Assembly (NCBI RefSeq): GCF_000298195.1
Contig: NZ_BAHC01000069.1
Coordinates: 1-64,000, forward strand
DNA: 64,000 nt
Source of the DNA: Gordonia rhizosphera NBRC 16068
GTDB lineage: Bacteria; Actinomycetota; Actinomycetes; Mycobacteriales; Mycobacteriaceae
Direction of reading: 5' to 3'
Shown here: positions 8,362 to 16,217 of the stretch, piece by piece
Layout: each line of letters opens with the position of its first letter
How positions within the stretch are numbered: the first letter of the stretch is position 1
Notes under the pieces: model-generated
Databases searched by the model: none
What the model was told of the DNA's origin: nothing
The model's input: only the letters and a program-made list of their open reading frames with translations
Made by a program: the position numbers and the translations under genes

Positions 8362-9011
8362 CGGCAGACCAGGCCACGACCGGCGTCGTGCTGGCGGTCT
8401 GCGCGGCGAACGAGAACGTCGTCCTCGACGGTGTCGGGACCAGCGCCATCGACAAGCGCCCCCACACCGATCGGGTGGCGGTCGGTGAGCTCGGTCTGGT
8501 CAGCGACCACGTCTGCGACGCCAAACACCACGGTGGCACCGAGCAGGCCGTCTACGCCTACGGCGAACACGAGGCCCAACGCTGGGCCGACGAACTCGGG
8601 CGTGAGCTGCCTTACGGCTGGTTCGGCGAGAACCTCCGCATCGACGGGATGCCGGTCACCGACGCGGCGGTTGGTGAGCGCTGGGCGATCGGCGACGACG
8701 GGCTCGTGGTCGAGACCACGATCCCGCGCATCCCGTGCCGCACCTTCGCTGCGTGGAGCGGCGAGCCGAAGTGGGTGAAACGGTTCCTGGATCGTGCCGA
8801 TACCGGCGCCTACCTGCGGGTTCTGTCCCCTGGCACCGTCGGTGCCGGCGATCGGGTGACCGTGCTCCACCGACCCGACCACGGCGTGACCGTCCGGCAC
8901 TTGGTCGCCGGCACCGAGGCTCCGGTGGACGCGCTCACCGCGCTGCTCGCGGGTGATCATCTTCCGCCGAAGGTTCGTCGCGACGCCTCCCGCAAGCTCG
9001 CGCGCCGCTGA
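8358..9011 (+). CDS. MOSC-domain protein
   Basis: 217 residues with the MOSC (molybdenum cofactor sulfurase C-terminal) beta-barrel. The KHHGGTEQAVYAY, GWFGENL and PRIPCRTFAAW segments match YiiM-like proteins, including the conserved Cys that can carry sulfur or bind Moco. A role in handling or detoxifying N-hydroxylated or sulfur compounds is known for relatives; the substrate here is unknown. The GTG at 8358 overlaps the ygfZ stop (GTGA), which fixes the start. Confidence 0.88.
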   Translation: MTADQATTGVVLAVCAANENVVLDGVGTSAIDKRPHTDRVAVGELGLVSDHVCDAKHHGGTEQAVYAYGEHEAQRWADELGRELPYGWFGENLRIDGMPVTDAAVGERWAIGDDGLVVETTIPRIPCRTFAAWSGEPKWVKRFLDRADTGAYLRVLSPGTVGAGDRVTVLHRPDHGVTVRHLVAGTEAPVDALTALLAGDHLPPKVRRDASRKLARR

Positions 9012-9081
9012 ACTTCGCCCGTTCGGCACAAATCTCCGGCTCTTCGCGGTAGGGCAATCCGCATTATCGCGAGGAGCGCGC

Positions 9082-9087
9082 TAAACT
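9082..9087 (+). promoter_or_regulatory. -10 box TAAACT for the DUF3073 gene
   Basis: TAAACT matches the actinobacterial TANNNT -10 pattern and is followed by a leader of about 75 bases before the DUF3073 ATG. The same hexamer appears in the purF promoter region. Confidence 0.35.
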
Positions 9088-9119
9088 GGTCCCCACGACA
9101 GATTCACTACCTAGAGAAC

Positions 9120-9145
9120 GGGGCCGCCAAGTGTTTGGCCGCCCC
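9120..9145 (+). other. Leader hairpin in front of DUF3073
   Basis: GGGGCCGCCAA (9120-9130) pairs with TTGGCCGCCCC (9135-9145) around a GTGT loop, with one C-C mismatch. It lies in the presumed 5' untranslated leader, 23 bp before the start codon. There is no following T-run, so it is more likely an mRNA stability or attenuation element than a simple terminator. Confidence 0.45.
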
Positions 9146-9168
9146 GTCATTGTGCGAGGGGGTCCCAT

Positions 9169-9345
9169 ATGGGCCGCGGCCGGGCGAAAGCAAAGCAGAC
9201 GAAGGTTGCTCGTCAGCTGAAGTACTCCACTCCCCACACCGATTTCGAGAGCTTGCAGCGGGAATTGTCCGGGCAAGACGAGTCGGTGGACCACCAGAAC
9301 TCGGTGGACGAGTGGACCGACGAGGACGAGTGGCGTCGAGCCTGA
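9169..9345 (+). CDS. DUF3073 small basic protein
   Basis: 58-residue protein beginning MGRGRAKAKQTKVARQLKYS and ending in an acidic WTDEDEWRRA tail; length and N-terminus are those of the actinobacterial DUF3073 family (Rv0810c type). Function is unknown; the very basic head suggests nucleic-acid contact. As in mycobacteria it is convergent with purM. It starts at ATG 9169 preceded by GAGGGGG. Confidence 0.9.
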   Translation: MGRGRAKAKQTKVARQLKYSTPHTDFESLQRELSGQDESVDHQNSVDEWTDEDEWRRA

Positions 9346-9376
9346 CGCTCACTCCACGTCGAACCCTCAACTCTCC

Positions 9377-9396
9377 GTACACCAATGGTGGTGTAC
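9377..9396. repeat. Inverted repeat GTACACCA-N4-TGGTGTAC
   Basis: Perfect 8-bp arms between the convergent DUF3073 and purM genes. Because it follows the DUF3073 stop by 31 bp it may be that gene's terminator stem. Confidence 0.4.
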
Positions 9397-9416
9397 AGCA
9401 GTGTGACCCACACGGA

Positions 9417-9457
9417 AATGGCGGGCATGCGCGTTGTCGTCGCGCCTGCCCGCCATT
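9417..9457. terminator. Bidirectional terminator between DUF3073 and purM
   Basis: A 17-bp stem (AATGGCGGGCATGCGCG, 9417-9433, with 9441-9457) with one mismatch and a 7-base loop. It lies between convergent genes. A short T-tract follows only on the purM strand. Confidence 0.7.
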
Positions 9458-9487
9458 CCGGTGCGGTTGCTGTCGGAGGATCGCGGT

Positions 9488-10606
9488 TCAGAAGCGGGGA
9501 TGCTCACCGGCGAGGACGGCCCGCGGAGCCTCGGCGTTCTTGGGCTCCGCCGACCGCTTGATCGCACCGATCACCCAGTTGTCGACGTGCCGGGCCGTCA
9601 GCACGGCTTGTGCGCGCTCGGTGTCCTCTGGTGCGACCACGGCCACCATCCCGACACCCATGTTGAAGGTCCGTTCCATCTCTTCGCGTGCCACGCGTCC
9701 GCGATGGGCGATCATCGCGAATACCGGGGCGGGCGTCCACGTCTCCCGTTCGAGTTCGGCCACCAGACCGGCGGGGACCACGCGTGCCAGGTTCTCGACC
9801 AGGCCTCCGCCGGTGACGTGGGCGAAGGTCCGCACCTCGGTCTCCGCGGCCAGGGCGAGGCAGTCGCGGGCGTAGATCCGGGTGGGTTCGAGCAGTTCCT
9901 CGCCGAGGGTTCGGCCGAACTCCTCGACGTATCCGTTCAGGTCCATATGCCCCCACTCGAGGAGCACCTTGCGCGCGAGTGAGTAACCGTTGGAGTGCAG
10001 TCCCGAGGACCCCATGGCGATCACCACGTCTCCGGGACGTACCTTCTCCGGCGACAGCACCTGATCGGCCTCGACGACCCCCACCGCGGTGGCCGACAGG
10101 TCGTAATGGTCCTCACCCATCAGTCCGGGATGTTCGGCGGTCTCGCCACCGAGCAGCGCGCATCCGGCCTCGACGCAGCCATCGGCGATCCCGGCGACGA
10201 TCTGGGCGACCGTCTCCGGCACCACCTTCCCGATCGCGATGTAGTCCTGCAGGAACAGTGGTTCGGCCCCGCACACGACGAGGTCGTCGACGCACATCGC
10301 GACCAGATCACGCCCCACGGTGTCGTGTTTGCCGATCGCCTGCGCGATGGCCAGTTTGGTCCCGACACCGTCGCTGGCCGCGGCGAGCACCGGTTCCCGG
10401 TAGTTGCCCTTCAGCGCGAACAGACCGGAGAAACCACCCAGAGAACCCATGACCTCGGGGCGTGACGCCCGCTTGGCGTGCGGTGCAAAGAGTTCGACCG
10501 CGCGTTCACCGGCATCGATGTCGACACCCGCCGCGGCATACGACGCACCGTCGGCACTGTGTGGAACGTCGGTCGTACTGTCCGCAGCCGGATCCCGGTC
10601 GGTCAT
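9488..10606 (-). CDS. purM: Phosphoribosylformylglycinamidine cyclo-ligase (AIR synthetase)
   Basis: Fifth step of purine synthesis: ATP-dependent closure of FGAM to aminoimidazole ribotide in the cytosol. 372 residues with an N-terminal extension of about 20 residues, then SYAAAGVDIDAGERAVELF. The ATP/substrate motifs ASDGVGTKLAIA, LLGGETAEHPG and MGSSGLHSNGYSLARKVL and the C-terminal HVTGGGLVENLARVVP segment follow in order. It follows purF on the same strand after 129 bp. Confidence 0.97.
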   Translation of the reverse strand: MTDRDPAADSTTDVPHSADGASYAAAGVDIDAGERAVELFAPHAKRASRPEVMGSLGGFSGLFALKGNYREPVLAAASDGVGTKLAIAQAIGKHDTVGRDLVAMCVDDLVVCGAEPLFLQDYIAIGKVVPETVAQIVAGIADGCVEAGCALLGGETAEHPGLMGEDHYDLSATAVGVVEADQVLSPEKVRPGDVVIAMGSSGLHSNGYSLARKVLLEWGHMDLNGYVEEFGRTLGEELLEPTRIYARDCLALAAETEVRTFAHVTGGGLVENLARVVPAGLVAELERETWTPAPVFAMIAHRGRVAREEMERTFNMGVGMVAVVAPEDTERAQAVLTARHVDNWVIGAIKRSAEPKNAEAPRAVLAGEHPRF

Positions 10607-10735
10607 CAGGCGAGCACCCCTTGTCGAAGCCGATTCTGACGTCGGGGCGGCCCTCGGTCACCCGACGGCACACACGCTACCCGACCTCACCGAGGGCGGA
10701 TCGACATGTCCACCGTCGCGGGCGTCGCAACCAGG

Positions 10736-12316
10736 TCAGGGCCGCATCACGGCGCTGACGTTGTCGTTCGCCGCGGTCAACGGATCGACACGCCCGTCGT
10801 TGGCGGCGTTGGCGAGCATCTGCTCGAGCACCGCCTTGCCCATCGAGGTCTCCTTCGGGAGTTCGATCGGGTAGTCACCGTCGAAGCACGCCGAACAGAG
10901 GTGATCGGCCGGCTGATCGGTGGCGGCGATCATCTCGTCGATGCTGATGTAGCCGAGCGAGTCGGCGCCGATCGCCTGCCGGACGCCGTCGACCATGTGC
11001 TCCTCGGATTCCATGCCGTTGGCGATGAGTTCGGCCGGCGACGCGAAATCGATGCCGTAGAAGCAGGGCCACCGCACCGGGCTCGACGCGATTCGCACGT
11101 GCACCTCGGCGGCGCCCGCCTCGCGCAACATCCGGATCAGCGCGCGCTGCGTATTGCCCCGGACGATCGAATCATCCACGACCACAAGGCGTTTGCCGCG
11201 AATCACTTCCTTGAGTGGGTTGAGCTTCAGCCGGATGCCGAGCTGACGGATGGTCTGCGACGGCTGAATGAAGGTCCGCCCCACGTAGGCGTTCTTCATC
11301 AGACCCTGACCGTAGGGAATGCCCGATTCCTGCGCGAAGCCGACCGCGGCCGGGGTCCCCGATTCCGGCACCGGGATCACAAGGTCTCCCTCGGCAGGAT
11401 GTTCGCGCGCCAGTCGCCGACCGATCTCGACGCGCGCGGAATGCACCGAGCGCCCGTGGATGACGCTGTCCGGGCGGGCGAGGTAGACGTATTCGAAGAC
11501 ACAGCCGCGGGGCGTCGGCTCGGCGAACCGTGAGCTGCGCACACCGTCGGCGTCGATCGCGAGCAGTTCGCCCGGTTCGATGTCGCGCACGAAGGACGCG
11601 CCGACGATGTCGAGGGCCGCGGTCTCCGAGGCGACGACCCAGCCCCGGTCCAGGCGACCCAGGCACAGCGGACGCACCCCATGCGGATCCCGCGCAGCGT
11701 AGAGCGTGTGCTCGTCCATGAAGGTCAGGCAGAACGCGCCGCGCAGCGTCGGCAGCAGCTCCATCGCCGCCTGCTCGAGGGTGCTGTCCGCGGCCCCGTG
11801 GGCGAGCAAGGCACCCACGACATCCGAGTCGGAGGTGGCGGCACTGCTCATCACGCCCAGCGACCGCGCCCGGCTCGCCAGATCCGCGGTGTTGACCAGA
11901 TTGCCGTTGTGCCCGAGCGCGACGCCGGTACCGGCCGTGGTGTGGCGGAAGATGGGCTGCGAGTTCTCCCAGGTCGTCGAACCGGTGGTCGAGTAGCGGC
12001 AGTGACCGACGGCGACGTGGCCGACCATCGCGCCGAGGGTCTGCTCGTCGAACACCTGGCTGACCAGGCCCAGATCCTTGAACACGATGACCTGCGAGCC
12101 GTCGCCGACGGCGATTCCCGCGGCCTCCTGACCGCGATGCTGCAACGCATAGAGGCCGTAGTAGGAGAGCTTGGCGACATCCTCGCCGGGTGCCCAGACC
12201 CCGAACACACCGCACTCTTCGCGGGGCTCGTTTTCCGGCTCGTCGGGGGCACATGCTGCCCCGCAGGCACGCCCGGGAGCGAGCAGGTTCTTGCTGTCGA
12301 TCGACAAGTCCGTCAT
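10736..12316 (-). CDS. purF: Amidophosphoribosyltransferase
   Basis: First committed step of purine synthesis: glutamine + PRPP to phosphoribosylamine. 526 residues. A propeptide ends before Cys35 in EECGVFGVW, the Ntn-hydrolase nucleophile exposed by self-cleavage. The glutaminase domain contains HRGQEAAGI and GHNGNLVN, and the PRPP loop is RLVVVDDSIVRGNTQ. Cysteines for a 4Fe-4S cluster (CFYGIDF, HLCSACFDG) are present, as in the Bacillus-type enzyme. The ATG at 12316 (MTDLSID) is preferred over an in-frame ATG 16 codons upstream because it better fits family length. Confidence 0.96.
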   Translation of the reverse strand: MTDLSIDSKNLLAPGRACGAACAPDEPENEPREECGVFGVWAPGEDVAKLSYYGLYALQHRGQEAAGIAVGDGSQVIVFKDLGLVSQVFDEQTLGAMVGHVAVGHCRYSTTGSTTWENSQPIFRHTTAGTGVALGHNGNLVNTADLASRARSLGVMSSAATSDSDVVGALLAHGAADSTLEQAAMELLPTLRGAFCLTFMDEHTLYAARDPHGVRPLCLGRLDRGWVVASETAALDIVGASFVRDIEPGELLAIDADGVRSSRFAEPTPRGCVFEYVYLARPDSVIHGRSVHSARVEIGRRLAREHPAEGDLVIPVPESGTPAAVGFAQESGIPYGQGLMKNAYVGRTFIQPSQTIRQLGIRLKLNPLKEVIRGKRLVVVDDSIVRGNTQRALIRMLREAGAAEVHVRIASSPVRWPCFYGIDFASPAELIANGMESEEHMVDGVRQAIGADSLGYISIDEMIAATDQPADHLCSACFDGDYPIELPKETSMGKAVLEQMLANAANDGRVDPLTAANDNVSAVMRP

Positions 12317-12394
12317 GCGTGTGCGCTCCCTGGGGCTGAGAAACTGGTCACCACGTCGATTCACCGCGCATCAACGGGCTGGGGAGATACCCGC

Positions 12395-12400
12395 AGTTTA
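12395..12400 (-). promoter_or_regulatory. Possible -10 box TAAACT for purF
   Basis: On the minus strand TAAACT lies about 80 bases upstream of the purF ATG in the 166-bp gap to the next gene. I see no clear PurR-type palindrome or riboswitch in this gap. Confidence 0.3.
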
Positions 12401-12482
12401 CCGGTCGGTAGTCGCCGATAGCGAATCATGTAGCGGAGCGGCGAACAGTTATTCCTACTGTGAGCCGCAACACCGCCGTGCG

Positions 12483-12896
12483 TCACGCGCGGGAGCCGCG
12501 ACCGACGGGGACGATCGGCAGCAGATCGGCGATCGCCGGCGCCCGATGCCCCGACGCATTCAGGCGCCCCGCCGCGAGCGCGTCGTCGAAATCCTCGAGG
12601 CCGGCGGCCAAGAGCAGCCACTCCCGCGGCGAGGCCTCCACCACGTTCGGCGGGGTTCCCCGGGTGTGCCGCGGGCCCTCGATGCACTGCACCGCCACGA
12701 ATGGCGGGACCCGCACCTCGACCGAGTTTCCGGGGGCCAGCTGCTCCAGGCTGCGGGCCGTCATCCGCACCGCCGCGGCGAGCTCCGCACGGCTCGGCTG
12801 GGGCATCGTCTCGTCGCGCAACCACGCCTCGACGGCGAGGACCGCGTCGCGGACCTGCGCCGGATCGGTCGGTTTACGCGCTGCCACGGCGACCAT
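12483..12896 (-). CDS. Sterol carrier family (SCP2-like) protein
   Basis: About 137 residues. The conserved core ALAAAV..TARSLEQLAPGNSVEVRVPPFVAVQ and GPRHTRGTPPNVVE matches the small actinobacterial protein always found next to purF (Rv0807 position). The family is annotated as sterol-carrier-like, but no ligand is established. Start is ATG 12896 or the adjacent ATG 12899. It is divergent from the glutamate-cysteine ligase gene with only 13-16 bp between starts. Confidence 0.75.
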   Translation of the reverse strand: MVAVAARKPTDPAQVRDAVLAVEAWLRDETMPQPSRAELAAAVRMTARSLEQLAPGNSVEVRVPPFVAVQCIEGPRHTRGTPPNVVEASPREWLLLAAGLEDFDDALAAGRLNASGHRAPAIADLLPIVPVGRGSRA

Positions 12897-12912
12897 CATG
12901 CACCATTGACCC

Positions 12913-14421
12913 ATGGGAGCCGAGGTGTCCGAACGCGAGTTCACCGGCGAGGACCGGGTGCGGTTCCGCAGGCAGGTCAGCAGGGGTACCGAGGCGATCG
13001 CCCGGATGCTGGCCGACGGACTGTTCACCGATCACGGCCGACCTCCGGAGCCGCTGCTGGGAATGGAGGTCGAACTCAACCTGGTCGACGAGGACATGAA
13101 CCCGGCCATGGCCAACGCGCGCGTTCTCGACGCCATCGCCGATCCCGACTACCAGACCGAACTCGGCCAGTTCAACATCGAGATCAACGTCTCGCCGCGC
13201 CCGTTCGTCAGCGACGACACCATCTCCCTCGAGCAGAGGTTGCGCACCTCGCTCAACCAGGCCGAGGAACGCGCCGCCCAGACGGCCAACCACCTGGTGA
13301 TGATCGGAATGCTCCCCACCCTTCGTGCCGAACACTTTGCCCACCAATGGATTTCATCCAACCCCCGCTACGATCTGCTGAACGAGCAGATCTTCGCCGC
13401 CCGCGGCGAGGACATCGAGATCGACATCAGTGGTATCCCCCTCGGCGACTCACACAGCACCGAGCGCCTGCACACGTCGACCGACTCGATTCTTCCCGAG
13501 GCGGCGTGTACGTCGCTGCAACTGCACCTGCGCGTGGCGCCGGAGGATTTCGCGGCGCACTGGAACGCCGCCCAATCCATCGCCGGGGTCCAGGTCGCGC
13601 TGGCCGGCAACTCCCCGTTCCTGGCCGGTGCCGCACTGTGGCACGAGAGCCGCATCCCGGTGTTCGAGCAGGCGACCGACACCCGACCGCTCGAGTTGAA
13701 GAATCAAGGGGTGCGACCGCGGGTGTGGTTCGGCGAACGGTGGATCAACACGATCTTCGACCTGTTCGAGGAGAACACCCGGTACTTTCCGGCGCTGTTG
13801 CCCGTGTCGACCGACATCGACCCGATCGACGAACTCGACGCCGGACGGATTCCGACCCTCGACGAACTACGTCTGCACAACGGCACCATTTACCGGTGGA
13901 ACCGCCCCGTCTACGAGGTGATCGACGGACAGGCGCACCTGCGGGTGGAGAACCGTGTCCTCCCCGCCGGGCCGACCGTCGTGGACATCATGGCCAACGC
14001 CGCGTTCTACTACGGCGTGGTGCGCGGCCTGGTCGAGGCCGACTGGCCGCTCTGGTCGCAGATGTCGTTCAACGCGGCCGCCGAGAACCTGCAGTCTGGG
14101 GCGCGGGCCGGACTCGAGGCGCAGCTGTACTGGCCGAATGTCGGATGGGTGCGACCGGATGAGCTGACCCTGCGTCGTCTCCTCCCCCTCGCCGACGCCG
14201 GCCTGCAGTCCTTCGGGGTTTCCGAGAAGGCCCGGTCACGCTATCTCTCGGTCATCGAGGGGCGCTGCATCAACCGGCAGACCGGCTCGGCGTGGCAGCG
14301 CAAGGCCGTGCTGGCGCGCGAGGCCGCCGGTGAGTCGCGCGACCAGGCCCTGCGCGGAATGCTGCGCGACTACGTGGCACACATGCACGAAGGCGAACCC
14401 GTCCACGTCTGGGAGACCTGA
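12913..14421 (+). CDS. Glutamate-cysteine ligase family protein (GCS2 type)
   Basis: 502 residues of the GCS2 ATP-grasp-like family, which couples glutamate to the amino group of cysteine or another amine. PPEPLLGMEVELNLVDE (about residues 45-61) and GQFNIEINVSPRP hold the acidic metal and substrate ligands, and SLQLHLRVA is typical of the central strand. Actinobacteria use mycothiol, and this protein is longer than the ergothioneine enzyme EgtA, so its real acceptor amine may not be cysteine. It is followed by a C-rich spacer (14422-14456) and then an IS element. Confidence 0.75.
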   Translation: MGAEVSEREFTGEDRVRFRRQVSRGTEAIARMLADGLFTDHGRPPEPLLGMEVELNLVDEDMNPAMANARVLDAIADPDYQTELGQFNIEINVSPRPFVSDDTISLEQRLRTSLNQAEERAAQTANHLVMIGMLPTLRAEHFAHQWISSNPRYDLLNEQIFAARGEDIEIDISGIPLGDSHSTERLHTSTDSILPEAACTSLQLHLRVAPEDFAAHWNAAQSIAGVQVALAGNSPFLAGAALWHESRIPVFEQATDTRPLELKNQGVRPRVWFGERWINTIFDLFEENTRYFPALLPVSTDIDPIDELDAGRIPTLDELRLHNGTIYRWNRPVYEVIDGQAHLRVENRVLPAGPTVVDIMANAAFYYGVVRGLVEADWPLWSQMSFNAAAENLQSGARAGLEAQLYWPNVGWVRPDELTLRRLLPLADAGLQSFGVSEKARSRYLSVIEGRCINRQTGSAWQRKAVLAREAAGESRDQALRGMLRDYVAHMHEGEPVHVWET

Positions 14422-14456
14422 CCCGCCCCCGCCCCCAGCCCCCCAGCCCCCCCGAA

Positions 14457-14516
14457 AGTTCTTCCCTCGGGTATGGTTTCGTCCTCCGGGAGCTGAGCCT
14501 GTTGCCGAATTGCGGC
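14457..14516 (+). repeat. Left terminal inverted repeat of the IS (60 bp)
   Basis: Base-for-base reverse complement of 16138-16197. Homology stops inward after TTGCGGC. Confidence 0.95.
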
Positions 14517-14556
14517 GTGTCTGCTGACCTGTGCTTTCTGTGTCTGGGATCCTGGT

Positions 14557-16071
14557 GTGGTGGCGAAGTCGTATCGGCCGGTGCAGCGTGACCAGCTGTT
14601 TTTGATGGATCAGGACATGCGGGAGTGGTTGCCGAAGGATCATCTGGTGTGGTGGGTGCTCGAGGTGATCGAGCGGATCGATACCTCGGCATTCCATCAG
14701 CAGCGGTCGCGGCGCACATCGGCGAAATCGGTCGCTGGGCAACGAGGCTATGACCCGGACATGCTGCTGGGGTTGTTGGTGTTCGCCTATTGCATGGGTG
14801 AGCGGTCCTCGCGGCAGATTGAACGGCGTTGCCGCTACGACATCACGTTTCGAGTGGCGTGCGGTGGTGACGTGCCCGATCACACGGTGATCTCCCGGTT
14901 CCGCAGCGAGTTCGTCGGCGCGTTCACCAGCCTGTTCTGCGAGGTGCTGGCGGTGTGCGCGCAGGCTGGCATGGTGCGGGTGGGCACCGTGGCTCTGGAT
15001 GGCACCAAGATCGCCGCCAACGCCGCATTGGACCAGTCGCGCAAGGAATCTCGGTTGAGGGAGATCGCCGAACAGGTGGTGACCGAGGCGGCCGCTGCTG
15101 ATGAGTCGACCCTCGAGGACGTCGATGAGGGTCCCTCGGATCAGACCGGCCCGCAGATGGGGACGCCGACCGCGCGGGCGATGGCCGCGCGTGAGGCGTT
15201 GGCGCAGATCGCCGCCGACCGGGAGCGACGCCCGGACCCCGAGGTCGCCGCCGCCGAGCGGGCGGTCAAGCGCGCCCAGGACACGGTCGATGAGTGGGAG
15301 ACCAAAGTCACCACCAGCTACGAGCGTCAACAGAAGGCTCGAGCCGAGGGAAAACCACTTCCCGGTAAGCCGATGACCCATCCCGACAAACACCGCGGCC
15401 TGCGGCAACGACGTGAACGGTTGGAGAAGTGGCAGAAGGAACTGGCGAAGCGGCTGGCCGACGAATCCGAGCGACGGGGCAATTTGACGGACCCGGATTC
15501 GAGGATCATGAAGGAGCGTAAGGGGTTTGGTCAGGACTACAACGCGCAAATGGTGGTCAGTGACGACCATTTCATTGTCATGGCCGAGGCCACTAACACC
15601 GTCAGCGACCGCACCTTGTTCGAACCGATGATGGCCAAGGCGCAAGCCAACGTGGCGGCGTTACCGCCGGATGCGCAAGGCGCTCCACGCACGATCGGCA
15701 AGGCGTTGGCCGATGTCGGCTATTTCAGCGTCGAGAACCTCACCTGTGCGGGCCCTGAGCGGCTGATCGCGTTGCACAAGTCACGAGAGCTCACCACCCC
15801 ACGCCCATCAGCATCGAAGACCAGTCAGCAGTATCGAGATCGATCGGCGATTCTGGCGATGGAAGACAAGCTCAGCGATCCCGCCAACCAGGCACTCTAC
15901 AAGCGTCGCGGGGCGACGGTGGAACCGATGAACGCACACATCAAGGACCTCCGCGGATTACGCAGGTTCGCGATGCGCGGTCTGGCCAAAGTCGACGGTG
16001 AACTCAAACTCGCCGCCGCAGCCACCAACCTCATGCGCTACGCCACCACGATGGGGACCGTCACCACCTGA
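14557..16071 (+). CDS. IS1182-family transposase
   Basis: DDE transposase, 504 residues and intact. N-terminal DUF772-type domain (MDQDMREWLPKDHLVWWVLE to RRCRYDITFRVACGG, about residues 15-110), first catalytic Asp in VALDGTKIAANAA (about 150), a long charged coiled insertion (about 165-310), second Asp in KALADVGYFSVENL and Glu in RGATVEPMNAHIKDLRGLRRF. It starts with two consecutive GTG codons at 14557 and 14560. No frameshift is seen, so the element is probably still active or very recent. Confidence 0.93.
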   Translation: MVAKSYRPVQRDQLFLMDQDMREWLPKDHLVWWVLEVIERIDTSAFHQQRSRRTSAKSVAGQRGYDPDMLLGLLVFAYCMGERSSRQIERRCRYDITFRVACGGDVPDHTVISRFRSEFVGAFTSLFCEVLAVCAQAGMVRVGTVALDGTKIAANAALDQSRKESRLREIAEQVVTEAAAADESTLEDVDEGPSDQTGPQMGTPTARAMAAREALAQIAADRERRPDPEVAAAERAVKRAQDTVDEWETKVTTSYERQQKARAEGKPLPGKPMTHPDKHRGLRQRRERLEKWQKELAKRLADESERRGNLTDPDSRIMKERKGFGQDYNAQMVVSDDHFIVMAEATNTVSDRTLFEPMMAKAQANVAALPPDAQGAPRTIGKALADVGYFSVENLTCAGPERLIALHKSRELTTPRPSASKTSQQYRDRSAILAMEDKLSDPANQALYKRRGATVEPMNAHIKDLRGLRRFAMRGLAKVDGELKLAAAATNLMRYATTMGTVTT

Positions 16072-16078
16072 CACCAGG

Positions 16079-16111
16079 TCGGGGAGGCGGCGCCATACAC
16101 CGCCTCCCCGA
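16079..16111 (+). terminator. Hairpin after the transposase gene
   Basis: Perfect 12-bp stem (TCGGGGAGGCGG with 16100-16111) and a 9-base loop, 8 bp after the transposase stop and inside the element. It probably ends transposase mRNA. Confidence 0.65.
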
Positions 16112-16137
16112 ACACGCACAAAATCCCGCCCCCGCCT

Positions 16138-16197
16138 GCCGCAATTCGGCAACAGGCTCAGCTCCCGGAGGACGAAACCATACCCGAGGGAAGAACT
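16138..16197 (-). repeat. Right terminal inverted repeat of the IS (60 bp)
   Basis: Exact inverted copy of 14457-14516; the element ends at AAGAACT (16191-16197), 20 bp before the stop of the thiolase-like gene. Confidence 0.95.
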
Positions 16198-16217
16198 GGC
16201 GACTGTCAGATCGGCGA

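Larger units (their letters stand above)
14457..16197 (+). mobile_element. Complete IS1182-type insertion sequence
   Basis: 1741 bp bounded by perfect 60-bp terminal inverted repeats (AGTTCTTCCCTCGGGTATGG at the outer end). It contains one intact transposase and an internal terminator-like hairpin behind it. The flanks CGAA and GGCG do not form a target duplication, which is allowed in this family. It is inserted between the stop of the GCS2 gene (14421) and the stop of a convergent thiolase-like gene (16218), damaging neither. Confidence 0.92.

Noticed and set aside
14453..16201. Target-site duplication of the IS element
   Set aside because: Flanking CGAA and GGCG differ and no longer match is found at any offset.
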